64,000 nt of DNA from Deltaproteobacteria bacterium (GTDB taxonomy: Bacteria; Myxococcota_A; UBA9160; JAJDAL01), in contig JAJDAL010000024.1 in assembly GCA_029261875.1 (NCBI GenBank), forward strand, positions 186,001 through 250,000, in the 5' to 3' direction. The notes beneath the pieces are model-generated. The model was not told the origin of the DNA and did no database searches. It worked only from the letters and a program-made list of their open reading frames with translations. The first letter of the stretch is position 1. Every line of letters begins with the position of its first letter. Made by a program: the position numbers and the translations under genes. Shown in pieces: positions 17,029 through 26,174 of the stretch.

Positions 17029-17188
17029 TGTCCCCCCGGTTCGGTCGAATATAACGATATAATCGGCCGGGCCCGCGCGGGAGTAGAGCCATGACCACAC
17101 GGATATCGCGGTTTCTAGCGATGCAGTCCGACACGACGACCCCAGGGCGTCGGTACCGGGGTTTCCCCCTACCGACTCCCGCGCGCCG

Positions 17189-18367
17189 ATGATCGCAGAG
17201 CGCTACCGCGCTTGGATGCACGGGTTGATCGAATCCGTGCTGCGCGAGATCGGGCCGCGGGAATCCTGTGGCGAAGCCGAGCAGCGCTTCGGCGCCCAGT
17301 TGATCGAGCAATGGCGGGCCTTCGGGCACGAAGCCCACGCCGAGCCCTTCACCTGTCACCCCAAGGCGTTCCTGGGTTTCATTCCGATTGCCAGCGGCCT
17401 GTATCTGCTGGCTTCGGGCGCCTATTGGTTCGCCCCGCTGTTGGCGTTGCTATTCGCGACTTTCGCCGCCGCGATGGTGTTCTTCGAATTGCTGCGTTAT
17501 CGGGAATTCGTGGACCGCTGGTTCGATGAGGCAACCGGCGAGAACGCGGTCGCGGTCATCAAACCCAAAGGCGAACCCTTGCGCCGGGTCGTGGTGAGCG
17601 CGCATCGGGACTCCGCGTACGAATTCAACCTCTGGTATTTCCTCAAGACCGCTTCGATTCCGATCATGGTCCTGGCCTTCGCCGCCCCCTTCTACCTCAG
17701 CATCGCGTCGCTGTTGGCGGGACTCGGTGTCGTATCCCCGGAAAGTTCCCTCGTCATGGGCTACGTGGCGCTGGGTCTGTATCCGTTCGTCGGGCTGAAC
17801 TTCTTCTTCCACACCTATTCCGTCGTCCCCGGTGCGATGGACGACCTCGCGGGGGTCAGCGTGGTTTCGGCAGTCGGGAAGTGGCTCGCCGAAGAGGGAA
17901 ATCTCGAGCACACCGAAGTCGTATTGCTCGCCACCTCTGCCGAGGAGTGTGGATTGCGGGGAGCCAAGCGCTACGCGAGTCAGCACCGCGCCGAGCTTCA
18001 CGCCATCCCCAGCTACGGCCTGTTCGTCGACGGCGTCTACGACGAACGTTTTCTCACGGTCGTCGACCGCGAGCTCACCACCGGCGCGCGCCACTCCCCG
18101 GCCCTGGTCGATCTGGCCCACCGGGTTGCGGGCGAGCGCGGCTTCCCGATCCGCAAACGCATGATTCCCTTTGGCGGGTCCGATGCAGCAGCCTTCTCCA
18201 CGGCCGGCATTCCTTCCGTCGTCCTCTTGTGCCAAGATTTGGACCACCTGGTGCCCAACTATCACACTCGGCTCGACACGCTCGAACACGTGCGAGCCGA
18301 ATCGTTGGTGGTCACGCTTCAGGTCGTGATCGATATGATTCAGGCAATCGACCGCGAAGCCCCCTAG
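17189..18367 (+). CDS. M28-family zinc peptidase with inserted membrane helices
   Basis: 392 residues. Zinc ligands of family M28 can be placed: SAHRDS (His139), GAMDDLAG (Asp218/219), SAEECGLRG (catalytic Glu252, Glu253), VDGVYD (Asp281) and NYHTRLDT (His359). Unlike soluble M28 aminopeptidases, hydrophobic pairs are inserted at about residues 62-100 and 152-210, so the active site sits on a membrane scaffold. It starts the run M28 - LemA - M48 - Gfo/Idh, with 36 and 16 bases between the first genes. Context suggests envelope protein quality control. The substrate is unknown. Confidence 0.78.
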   Translation: MIAERYRAWMHGLIESVLREIGPRESCGEAEQRFGAQLIEQWRAFGHEAHAEPFTCHPKAFLGFIPIASGLYLLASGAYWFAPLLALLFATFAAAMVFFELLRYREFVDRWFDEATGENAVAVIKPKGEPLRRVVVSAHRDSAYEFNLWYFLKTASIPIMVLAFAAPFYLSIASLLAGLGVVSPESSLVMGYVALGLYPFVGLNFFFHTYSVVPGAMDDLAGVSVVSAVGKWLAEEGNLEHTEVVLLATSAEECGLRGAKRYASQHRAELHAIPSYGLFVDGVYDERFLTVVDRELTTGARHSPALVDLAHRVAGERGFPIRKRMIPFGGSDAAAFSTAGIPSVVLLCQDLDHLVPNYHTRLDTLEHVRAESLVVTLQVVIDMIQAIDREAP

Positions 18368-18403
18368 GCTCGTACCGATATCACCACTGGGAGGACCGTC
18401 GGC

Positions 18404-18994
18404 GTGATTTCAATACTCATCGTCTTGGCCATCATCGCAGTCCCCATCGCAATTGCGATTGGGATCTACAACGGACTCGTGACCAAGCGAAACCGCTTCA
18501 AGAACGGGTTCGCCCAGATCGACGTTCAGCTCAAACGCCGCTACGACCTGATTCCCAATCTGGTCGAAACTGCCAAGGGCTATATGGCGCACGAACGCGA
18601 AACCCTCGAAGCCGTGATTGCGGCCCGGGGGGCGGCGGTTTCGGGGCTCAGTCGCGCGGCCGCGGACCCCACGGATCCGGGCGCCATGGCACAGCTCAAC
18701 CAAGCCGAGGGTGCACTCTCGGGTGCACTCGGTCGCCTGCTCGCCGTGTCCGAGAGCTACCCGGACCTGAAGGCCAATCAGAACATGATGCAGCTTTCCG
18801 AGGAACTCACGTCTACGGAGAACCGCGTGGCCTTCGCGCGCCAGGCCTACAACGACCAGGTGATGGAATACAACACGGCCTGCGAGACCTTCCCCAGCTC
18901 GATCGTGGCGGGAATGTTCAACTTCCGACAGGCGGAGTCCTTCGAGATCCAGGATCAGGTCCAACGCGAAGCCCCGCAGGTTTCCTTCAGCTGA
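18404..18994 (+). CDS. lemA: LemA-family membrane protein
   Basis: 196 residues from GTG. An N-terminal membrane helix (about 2-22) is followed by the LemA core: GLVTKRNRFKNGFAQIDVQLKR, then RRYDLIPNLVETAKGYM and a long helical hairpin (QLSEELTSTENRVAFARQAYND). LemA proteins have one membrane helix and an extracytoplasmic four-helix bundle. Genes of this family are very often next to M48 peptidases, as here (16 bases apart). It may present substrates to, or restrain, the M48 enzyme; the family's exact role is not settled. Confidence 0.9.
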   Translation: MISILIVLAIIAVPIAIAIGIYNGLVTKRNRFKNGFAQIDVQLKRRYDLIPNLVETAKGYMAHERETLEAVIAARGAAVSGLSRAAADPTDPGAMAQLNQAEGALSGALGRLLAVSESYPDLKANQNMMQLSEELTSTENRVAFARQAYNDQVMEYNTACETFPSSIVAGMFNFRQAESFEIQDQVQREAPQVSFS

Positions 18995-19010
18995 CGCAAG
19001 TTTCGCCCGC

Positions 19011-20951
19011 ATGAACTTCTTCGAGCATCAGGAAGTCGCTCGCCGCAACACGAAGCGATTGGTCTTTCTGTTCCTCCTGGCGACGATCGCGATCGTGGTG
19101 TCCCTGGACGCCATCGTCGCCGTCGTGTTTGCGAACCTGGAGAACCCGGATCCCCACGCGGGCTGGGTATTCCCCGATACCGCGTGGTTGGCCAGCCACC
19201 TTCGCTTGATGCTGATTTCGAGTCTCGCCATCCTGGTGTTCATCCTCGGCACGAGTGCGATCAAGATCGCTTCCCTGCGCGGTGGCGGCGCCTCGGTGGC
19301 GCAAAGCCTGGGGGGAACCCTCGTCGAGGAAACCTCCGGCGACCCCGCGTTACAGCGCCTGCGCAACGTGGTCGAGGAAATGGCAATCGCCTCCGGCGTT
19401 CCGGTGCCGGAGATCTACGTGCTCGAAGCGGAAGATGGCATCAACGCGTTTGCGGCGGGCTTCACGCCCGGCGACGCCGCCATCGGGGTGACGCGCGGCA
19501 CGGTGGATCAGCTGACCCGCGACGAGCTCCAGGGTGTGATCGCCCACGAATACAGCCACATCCTGAATGGCGACATGCGGCTCAACATGAACCTGATCGG
19601 CGTGCTCCACGGGATCTTGCTGATCGGCGCTACCGGGTCTGCAATCGTGCGCGGGTTTTCGCGCAGCCGTTTGGTAATGGGTGGCCGACGCGACCGCGAC
19701 AACGGGCAATTGGTGTTGGTGATCCTGGGAGTCGGTGCCGGACTTTTCGTGATCGGCTCCATCGGAGTCTTCTTCGGGCGCTTGATCAAAGCCGGCGTCT
19801 CGCGCCAACGCGAATTTCTCGCAGATGCTTCCGCGGTTCAATTCACGCGAGACTCCGGTGGAATTTCAGGAGCCTTGAAGAAGATCGGCGGTTTCGAGAA
19901 AGGCTCGGAGCTCGACCGCGCCAGCGAGGAAGTCAGCCACATGTTGTTCGGCGCGGGCCAAAGCTTCCTTTCGGGCTGGGCGCGGACCCACCCGCCCCTG
20001 GTCGATCGGATTCGCGCCATCGACCCTACCTTCGACGCCGAGGAATGGCACGCCGCCATTGCGAGTTCGCCTCCCGGCATGCGTCCCGTGGCGGGAGTTC
20101 AGGGCTTCGACACCCAAACCCCCTTGGACCTGGAACCCGAGCGCGTGGCCGAGAGTGTCGGCACCCCGACTGCCGCTCACCTCGAATACGCGGCGGGCAT
20201 TCTCCAGAACATCCCGCCGAGCATTCACGCGGCCTTGGGCTACCCGTCCGCAGCCCAGGGGGTGGTGTTCGCCTTGTTGTTGAGCGAAGACGCTCCCACG
20301 CAGCAGCAACAATTGCGCTCCATCGATGCCGCCTACGGGGCGGAGTTCGCCCGCGAAGTCGGCGAACTCGGGCGCGAAGTGGACAGCGTGTCGCGATCCA
20401 CGCGCTTGCCACTGGCCGACCTCGCCCTCCCGCAACTGCGGCGACTGGGTCCCGGGCGACTCGCCGCGTTTTCGAAAATGGTCGTGGACCTGATCGAAGC
20501 CGACCGGCGCGTCGACTTCTTCGAGTTTGGTCTCTGGCGCATGCTGCGCACACACCTGACGGACGCCTCGGCGGGACGACCGCGCCCCCGCAACCTCGCC
20601 CTGGCCGATTGTACGAGCGAGATTCAAGCTCTGCTTTCCGCCGTCGCGGTGGTGGGCGCCTCGGACGCGAAACAAGCTGCGGACGCCTACGCCTCGGGCC
20701 TCTTGCGGCTCCCCGGTTCGATGTGGCCCGACTTCGCGCACCCGAAAGATTGGATGCGGGAAGTCGACGGTGCTTTGGAACGCCTCGACGGGCTGCGCCA
20801 GAGCCACAAGCGTCATCTGGTCGAAGCCCTGGTCGCCGTGGCGGATCACGACCAGCACGTAACCGCCGACGAAAGCGAGTTCCTGCGCGCCGTGTGCGCC
20901 AACCTCCATTGCCCGCTTCCACCCCTCGCGGTACAGGGAAATCGCCCATGA
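19011..20951 (+). CDS. M48-family membrane metallopeptidase with long C-terminal extension
   Basis: 646 residues, about twice the length of HtpX. Two helices at about 17-40 and 64-88 precede the catalytic HEYSH (His179, Glu180, His183); the third ligand lies in REFLADASAV, and two more helices lie between. The C-terminal half (from about 370) is soluble and helical and ends in ALVAVADHDQHVTADESEF ... CPLPPL, which resembles a TerB-like metal-binding helical domain. This long form is typical of M48 enzymes next to LemA. It probably degrades misfolded membrane proteins. The stop overlaps the next start by ATGA. Confidence 0.88.
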   Translation: MNFFEHQEVARRNTKRLVFLFLLATIAIVVSLDAIVAVVFANLENPDPHAGWVFPDTAWLASHLRLMLISSLAILVFILGTSAIKIASLRGGGASVAQSLGGTLVEETSGDPALQRLRNVVEEMAIASGVPVPEIYVLEAEDGINAFAAGFTPGDAAIGVTRGTVDQLTRDELQGVIAHEYSHILNGDMRLNMNLIGVLHGILLIGATGSAIVRGFSRSRLVMGGRRDRDNGQLVLVILGVGAGLFVIGSIGVFFGRLIKAGVSRQREFLADASAVQFTRDSGGISGALKKIGGFEKGSELDRASEEVSHMLFGAGQSFLSGWARTHPPLVDRIRAIDPTFDAEEWHAAIASSPPGMRPVAGVQGFDTQTPLDLEPERVAESVGTPTAAHLEYAAGILQNIPPSIHAALGYPSAAQGVVFALLLSEDAPTQQQQLRSIDAAYGAEFAREVGELGREVDSVSRSTRLPLADLALPQLRRLGPGRLAAFSKMVVDLIEADRRVDFFEFGLWRMLRTHLTDASAGRPRPRNLALADCTSEIQALLSAVAVVGASDAKQAADAYASGLLRLPGSMWPDFAHPKDWMREVDGALERLDGLRQSHKRHLVEALVAVADHDQHVTADESEFLRAVCANLHCPLPPLAVQGNRP

Positions 20952-21931
20952 AGGAACGAGAGCACCGAATCGGCCTGGTGGGCGCCGGCGATGTGGTCGA
21001 GCGCTTCTATCTTCCGGTTCTGCGCAAACGGCCCGATCTGCGGGTCAACGCCATCTGCAGTCGCAGCGGCGAGCGCGCGCAACGCCTGGCGGCAGAGCTC
21101 GGGACCCCCACGGTTACGACCGACTACACGGAACTCATACTGCACCCCGACGTCGACAGCGTGCTCGTCTGCTCACCCCCCCACACCCACTTCGCGATCG
21201 CGCGGTCGGCCCTGCGAGCGGGCAAGAACGCTTTGGTGGAGAAACCCACCTGCGCGACCTACGCGGAAGTCCGCGAGCTGCTCGACGAGGCGAAGCGTTC
21301 CTCGGCCATTCTCGGCGCCACCTTCAACACCCGACTGCGCGAAGACAATCGCTGGCTACGCGATCGAGTTCGTTCCGGAGCCATCGGTGAACTCCAATCC
21401 GTCGACCTGGTGTGGATGCGGCGCAAGCCCAACGTGCCCGTCCCCTGGCGCCTGGACCGACAGGCGGCCGGCGGGGGCGGCGTGCTCGCGGATCTCGGCT
21501 CCCACCTGCTGCGACTCGCCCTCGAACTGATTCCCGAACGAAGCCGCTACACACTCTTTGGCGCGACCGGCGCCGGCGAAGCCTCGCCCCCGGGCGTCGA
21601 AGACCGCGCCCACGCAAGCATCGAGATCGACGGCCGCGTGCACGTCCAGCTGAAGACCGGATGGGGGATGGCGCTGCGCGAGCCGGTGGTTTTCGGCGTT
21701 CGCGCCTACGGGACCCAGGGGGTGATCGACGTCGCGGATTTCGACGGCACGGCGAGCGACGGCTACGCGAACACCCTGGACGAATTCCTGGGCGCCGCCG
21801 CAGCGGGCCGGCCCCTCGACCTGGGGACCCTCGACGACACCATGAAGCTGCTTCACGGCCTCTACGCGAGCGCGCGCGAAGGGGCGTCCGCAGAGGGCGC
21901 CTTTGCGGGGCCGAATCCCCCTTCTGCTTGA
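20948..21931 (+). CDS. Gfo/Idh/MocA-family NAD(P) oxidoreductase
   Basis: 327 residues from the ATG in an ATGA overlap. The Rossmann start IGLVGAGDVVERFYLP and the hallmark VEKP (Lys99), which holds the cofactor and takes part in catalysis, are both clear. A GSHLLRLALELI helix matches the second-domain motif that carries the catalytic His. These enzymes oxidise or reduce sugars, inositols or other polyols; the substrate cannot be inferred. Its place behind M28-LemA-M48 is odd for a sugar enzyme and may reflect only shared transcription. A second member lies at the right edge of the window. Confidence 0.85.
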   Translation: MKEREHRIGLVGAGDVVERFYLPVLRKRPDLRVNAICSRSGERAQRLAAELGTPTVTTDYTELILHPDVDSVLVCSPPHTHFAIARSALRAGKNALVEKPTCATYAEVRELLDEAKRSSAILGATFNTRLREDNRWLRDRVRSGAIGELQSVDLVWMRRKPNVPVPWRLDRQAAGGGGVLADLGSHLLRLALELIPERSRYTLFGATGAGEASPPGVEDRAHASIEIDGRVHVQLKTGWGMALREPVVFGVRAYGTQGVIDVADFDGTASDGYANTLDEFLGAAAAGRPLDLGTLDDTMKLLHGLYASAREGASAEGAFAGPNPPSA

Positions 21932-21968
21932 TTTTTCAAGGACTTCGGAATATAAACAAACGTTCGTT
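21928..21968 (+). promoter_or_regulatory. sigma70-type promoter with overlapping operator-like site
   Basis: TTGATT (21928-21933), a 17-base spacer and TATAAA (21951-21956) form a good promoter for the P450 at 21992. The -35 overlaps the stop codon of the upstream gene. The imperfect palindrome ACAAACGTTCGTT (21956-21968) covers the predicted start of transcription. It matches the operator-like site upstream of the TetR at 52388 in 10 of 13 positions. Confidence 0.6.
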
Positions 21969-21991
21969 CACCAAGCGCCCGGAGGATTCCA

Positions 21992-23230
21992 GTGGCCCTC
22001 GACGACATCGATCTCCTCGACCTCGACACCTTCGAAAAAGGCACCCCCCACGCGTGGTTCACGCGCTTGCGCAAGGAAGATCCGGTCCATCGACACGAGG
22101 ATCCCGCAGGCAACCCGTTTTGGTGCATCACCAAGCACGAAGACCTGAAATCGATTTCCAAGAATCCCGGTCTGTTTTCCTCGGAGCGCATGGGCACCTT
22201 GCTGCGCGATCCCGAACCCGAATCGCTCGGGGCCTTGCGGGCCATCATGCTCAACATGGACCCGCCGCGGCATCGCCAATACCGGGCGCTGATCAACAAG
22301 GCCTTCACGCCGCGCATGGTGACGGAACTGATGCCGCGCGTGCGCGTCATGGTGGACCGAATCGTCGACAACGTGATCGAAAAAGGGGAGTGCGACTTCG
22401 TCGAAGACCTGGCCGCTCCGCTGCCCATGGAAGTGATCTGCGAAATGATGGGCGTTCCCGAAGAAGATCGCCGCGCCATCTATGAAATCGGTAACCGCAT
22501 GGTGGGTTTCGACGACCCCGAACTCCAGAAAGACCAGCCGATTCTCGACGGGGATTACGAAAACGCCTCGGCGGAAATGTTCATGTATGCGACGAAACTC
22601 GCCGAGAAGGCGCGGAGCCACCCCAGCGACGACCTCGCGACCGCGCTCCTCCACGCCGAGGTCGACGGCGAACGCCTGTCGGACTTCGACTTCAACTCCT
22701 TCTTTCTGATCCTCGCGATCGCGGGCAACGAAACCACGCGCACCGTCACCAGCAACGGAATGTTGAACCTGATCCGCCATCCGGACCAGCGCCAGGCGAT
22801 CCTCGACGACATGTCGTTGATCCCCTCCGCCGTGGAAGAGATCCTGCGCTTCGATCCCGCGGTCCACAATTTCCGCCGCACCGCGACCGCGGACACGGAG
22901 ATTCGCGGCGTCGAGATCAAAGAAGACGACAGGATCATCCTCTGGTACCCGTCCGTGAACCGCGACGAAGACGTGTTCGAAAATCCCCAGAAGTTCGACG
23001 TGCGACGGCAACCCAACGACCACCTGTCCTTCGGCATCGGGGAGCACTACTGCCTGGGCGCGAACCTGGCCCGCATGGAGCTGCGGTTGATCTTCGAAGG
23101 GCTATTGAAGCGATTGCCCGACCTCGAACTCGCCGCCGAGCCGCGTCGCTTGCACTCGAACTTCATCAACGGCGTCAAAGAAATGCGCGTGACCTTCACG
23201 CCGGGAGCGCGCGCCGGAGAGCGCCACTAG
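21992..23230 (+). CDS. cytochrome P450, CYP124/125/142-like
   Basis: 412 residues from GTG behind GGAGG. The oxygen-activation motif is AGNETTR (about 244-250), the ExxR is EEILR (282-286) and the heme-binding loop is FGIGEHYCLG with Cys354. The pattern WYPSVNRDEDVF ... PNDHLSFG resembles the CYP124/125/142 group, whose mycobacterial members hydroxylate steroid side chains or methyl-branched lipids. Being a soluble bacterial class, it needs a ferredoxin and reductase, neither of which is adjacent. It has its own promoter with an operator-like site, so it is probably inducible. The stop shares CTAG with the convergent membrane protein. Confidence 0.88.
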   Translation: MALDDIDLLDLDTFEKGTPHAWFTRLRKEDPVHRHEDPAGNPFWCITKHEDLKSISKNPGLFSSERMGTLLRDPEPESLGALRAIMLNMDPPRHRQYRALINKAFTPRMVTELMPRVRVMVDRIVDNVIEKGECDFVEDLAAPLPMEVICEMMGVPEEDRRAIYEIGNRMVGFDDPELQKDQPILDGDYENASAEMFMYATKLAEKARSHPSDDLATALLHAEVDGERLSDFDFNSFFLILAIAGNETTRTVTSNGMLNLIRHPDQRQAILDDMSLIPSAVEEILRFDPAVHNFRRTATADTEIRGVEIKEDDRIILWYPSVNRDEDVFENPQKFDVRRQPNDHLSFGIGEHYCLGANLARMELRLIFEGLLKRLPDLELAAEPRRLHSNFINGVKEMRVTFTPGARAGERH

Positions 23231-24879
23231 GGAAGGCGTATCGCGTAGGCGGCCTTCGATCCGATTGCGTGCACCGGCGCGAGCCAGCCCCCCTCCACTG
23301 CGGTATCGAGCGCCGCGGCCAGGGATTCGTCGCTTGCGCCTCCACGATGAACCACCAAGGTCGTAAAGCCCATTCGAGCCAGCGCGCCGACTGCTTCCCG
23401 AGCCGGAAGCCGTTCGTAGATCTCCTCCAGTTGCAGCCTTGCGGGATGGGGATGGGAGGCGTGGCACGCCTGGGTGCGGCGACCGTGATAGGCGGACAAC
23501 AGGATCTGACGCGCGGTTCCGGGCCAGAAGAAGCGAATCTTTTCGAGTCGCGGCGGCACTTCGAAAATCGGCCCCCGATTTCCCAAACGCGCGAGTTCGC
23601 CGTAGAAATTCAACACCTGAGGGGCGGGCCGTAGCCGAAACGGTTCGAACCGCACGGCGCGGTTCCCCGCCGCGACCCAAGCGAGGGAAAGCACGGTCAC
23701 GCCAATCAGCGCGCTGGAGATCGCGATTCGGTGCCGATCCCCGCCCAGGCGCGCAAGCCCCGCACAACCGATGCCCGCCAAGGCCGAGAGCACCAGATGG
23801 ACCCCGATGGAGATCTTCCAGGGCAAGCGCACGGAGTCCAATCCCGGTATGAGCCCGGAAACCGCAGCGAACAACGCACCGGGTGTGCGATCCCCTTCCC
23901 CGGCGACGACCAGTGCGGTCAGGACCGCGCCACCGATCAGCAACCCCCAACGCAGGATCGAGGCCTGCGCGGCAGCCATGCGTCGACGCGGGAGGACCAG
24001 TGCGAGCAAGACCAGGCATCCAGCCCAGATACCGGGGTTGAGCGTCTCCAGCCAGGCATCCGAAGCCAAGAAGAGCTGCTCGACCCCGGTTGCCAGGGTT
24101 CCGCGACCGCGCAGCGCGATGTACGGGCCAAACACCGCGTAGCCCGCCAACGAAACCAACACCGCGACCGAAGCCAACTGTCCCGGGGGCGGGGTCTTGC
24201 GATGAACCACCAACAAGGCGATGCCCACGGGGATTCCCAACAGGAAACCGGCCACGAAGGGGTAGAAGCTCGCGGCCATCTGCAGACTGCAACCCAGCGC
24301 CATGCCCAGAGCGTCGCGCCAGCGTCCGTGCGCAAGCCAACGCCCACCGAACCACAGCGCGAGAACGGTTCCACTCGTGTCCATGACGTAGGGGTGAACC
24401 ACATCCGCCAAGCCGACGGGCGGGAAGACATAGAGGAGGCCCGCGACGATTCCCGCAACCGGCGACGCGGTCCAATCCCGCACGAGGAGGAACATCGCCA
24501 GGGCCGCGAGTCCGGACCCCAAGACGAGGGCGGCGTTGTAGGCAAGGATCGGATCTTCGGTCAACGCGTAGGTGGGAATCGCGAGCAGCCCCAAGACCAA
24601 CATCGGTTCGCCCAGGGCAAATGTCTTCTCGGCGGGAAAACAATAGGGAGCGTCGTAGAGCGCAGTCGGCTCACGCAACAGCGTGCGTGCATTGCGCGCG
24701 ACCTGAGCCACGACGAAATTCTGATCCAGCGCAACGATCCGCCCCATCCCGCCCGGCGCCGCCTGGGTCGGAACGAAGGCCCGGGGCCCGCGTTGCCAGG
24801 AGGCGCTGTGGGCCCAGGCGATGCCGACGGAAAAAATCGCCAGTGCCACCCACGTCCAAGTTCGACTCGAACCGCTCAC
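23227..24879 (-). CDS. polytopic membrane protein of unknown function
   Basis: 550 residues from GTG 24879 after GGGGGAGAA. About 11-12 helices are followed by a soluble C-terminal part of roughly 130 residues (from about ARLGNRGPIFEVPPRLEKI). The N-terminal loop ALYDAPYCFPAEKTFALGEP lies where GT-C enzymes have their catalytic loop, and the general plan resembles YfhO-like membrane proteins, but no Asp pair or named motif is convincing. The C-terminal sequence MGFTTLVVHR resembles the end of YfhO/GT-C-type proteins. It may act in envelope glycan assembly. It is convergent with the P450 gene. Confidence 0.5.
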   Translation of the reverse strand: MSGSSRTWTWVALAIFSVGIAWAHSASWQRGPRAFVPTQAAPGGMGRIVALDQNFVVAQVARNARTLLREPTALYDAPYCFPAEKTFALGEPMLVLGLLAIPTYALTEDPILAYNAALVLGSGLAALAMFLLVRDWTASPVAGIVAGLLYVFPPVGLADVVHPYVMDTSGTVLALWFGGRWLAHGRWRDALGMALGCSLQMAASFYPFVAGFLLGIPVGIALLVVHRKTPPPGQLASVAVLVSLAGYAVFGPYIALRGRGTLATGVEQLFLASDAWLETLNPGIWAGCLVLLALVLPRRRMAAAQASILRWGLLIGGAVLTALVVAGEGDRTPGALFAAVSGLIPGLDSVRLPWKISIGVHLVLSALAGIGCAGLARLGGDRHRIAISSALIGVTVLSLAWVAAGNRAVRFEPFRLRPAPQVLNFYGELARLGNRGPIFEVPPRLEKIRFFWPGTARQILLSAYHGRRTQACHASHPHPARLQLEEIYERLPAREAVGALARMGFTTLVVHRGGASDESLAAALDTAVEGGWLAPVHAIGSKAAYAIRLP

Positions 24880-24962
24880 GCGTCGTTCTCCCCCCCGCAC
24901 AATAGCCGTGCGAAACCGCGCGTCGATTGACAGCCCCGCGCCGGCGCGGGAGGATGCCCCCC

Positions 24963-26174
24963 ATGACTGCTCCGCTCTCGGGCATTCGAGTCGTCGAACT
25001 CGCCAGCTACGTCGCGGCGCCCGCCGCCGGTGCCTTGCTCGCCGACCTGGGCGCGGATGTGATCAAGGTCGAGATTCGGGGCGGCGAGCTGTACCGTTTC
25101 TCGCTTCCCAAGTACGCGGGGATGAAGAGCGATTTTCCCGAGTCTCCACCGTTTCACATGGACAATCGGGGCAAGCGTTCCCTGGTACTGGACCTCGCGC
25201 GCGAGGACGCGCAAGCGGCACTTCGCCGCGTCATCGCAAGCGCCGACATCGTGCTCACCAACATGCTCCCGCACCGCCTCGAAAAGTATGGAATCGCACC
25301 CACCCAGCTGCGCGCGCAAAAGCCCGAGTTGATCGTCGCCACCCTGAGCGGTTACGGGCACGAGGGTGCGGACGCACGCACGCCGGCCTTCGACTACACC
25401 GCCTATTGGGCGCGCACGGGATTCATGGACCAGATGCGCGACAGCGAAGCGGCGCCGGCCTACTTGCGACCCGGTGTGGGGGACCACGCGGCCGCACTGT
25501 CGCTGACCACAGGGATTCTTTCGGCCCTGCGGATGCGGGATCAAACCGGCGAAGGCCAGGTCATCGATGTCTCGCTCCTGCACGTGGGGTTCTACATTCA
25601 GGGCAACGACGTGGCGCAAACCCTGGTCACGGGCGAGGGGCCACCCCGTCACAACCGCCGCCGACCCCGCAATCCGCTTTGGAATCCCTATTGCGTCAAA
25701 GGCGGACGTTGGATCTTCCTGGTGATGATCGAGTCCCAGCCCTATTGGCCCAAACTCTGTCGTGCGATCGACGCGCCGGAGTTGCTCGAGGATCCGCGTT
25801 TCGACGCGGTCGTACCGCGCTATCGCAACGCCTCGGCGCTCGTCGAAATTCTCGATCCGATCTTCGCCAGCCGAACCCTGACCGAGTGGGAAGGGATTCT
25901 CGATCGGCACGGACTCATCTGGGCGCCGGTACGCACCCTCGCCGAAGCCGTCGAGGACCCCCAGGCTGCAGCCGCGGGCGCATTCGCGACCATCGACCAC
26001 CCGAGTGCGGGATCCTTCCAGACCGTCCGCCCGCCCCTTCGCATGTCGGGTTTCGAGCTGCCGGGGAACCGCCCGGGTCCAAGCTTGGGAGCCCACACAA
26101 AGGAGATCTTGTCGGAGATCGGACTCGAGGCGGTGGAGATCGACGCCCTCGACGAGCCGGACGAAGATGGTTGA
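24963..26174 (+). CDS. CaiB/BaiF-family CoA transferase
   Basis: 403 residues from ATG 24963 behind GGGAGGA; an earlier in-frame start at 24927 lacks a site. The family start LSGIRVVELASYVAAPAAG, the LGADVIKVE turn, DNRGKRSLVLDL, and the catalytic Asp144 in PAFDYTAYW are all present. Class III CoA transferases move CoA between acyl groups through an aspartyl-CoA thioester. The substrate is unknown; family members act on carnitine, bile acids, branched fatty acids or oxalate. The stop overlaps the CPBP gene by eight bases. The P450 and SDR genes nearby suit a lipid-degradation context. Confidence 0.85.
   Translation: MTAPLSGIRVVELASYVAAPAAGALLADLGADVIKVEIRGGELYRFSLPKYAGMKSDFPESPPFHMDNRGKRSLVLDLAREDAQAALRRVIASADIVLTNMLPHRLEKYGIAPTQLRAQKPELIVATLSGYGHEGADARTPAFDYTAYWARTGFMDQMRDSEAAPAYLRPGVGDHAAALSLTTGILSALRMRDQTGEGQVIDVSLLHVGFYIQGNDVAQTLVTGEGPPRHNRRRPRNPLWNPYCVKGGRWIFLVMIESQPYWPKLCRAIDAPELLEDPRFDAVVPRYRNASALVEILDPIFASRTLTEWEGILDRHGLIWAPVRTLAEAVEDPQAAAAGAFATIDHPSAGSFQTVRPPLRMSGFELPGNRPGPSLGAHTKEILSEIGLEAVEIDALDEPDEDG

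Noticed and set aside
17050-17063. TATAAC/TATAAT motifs in the gap before the M28 gene
   Set aside because: A -35 at usable spacing was not found for either, and the predicted leader to GTG/ATG would be long; not called as a promoter.
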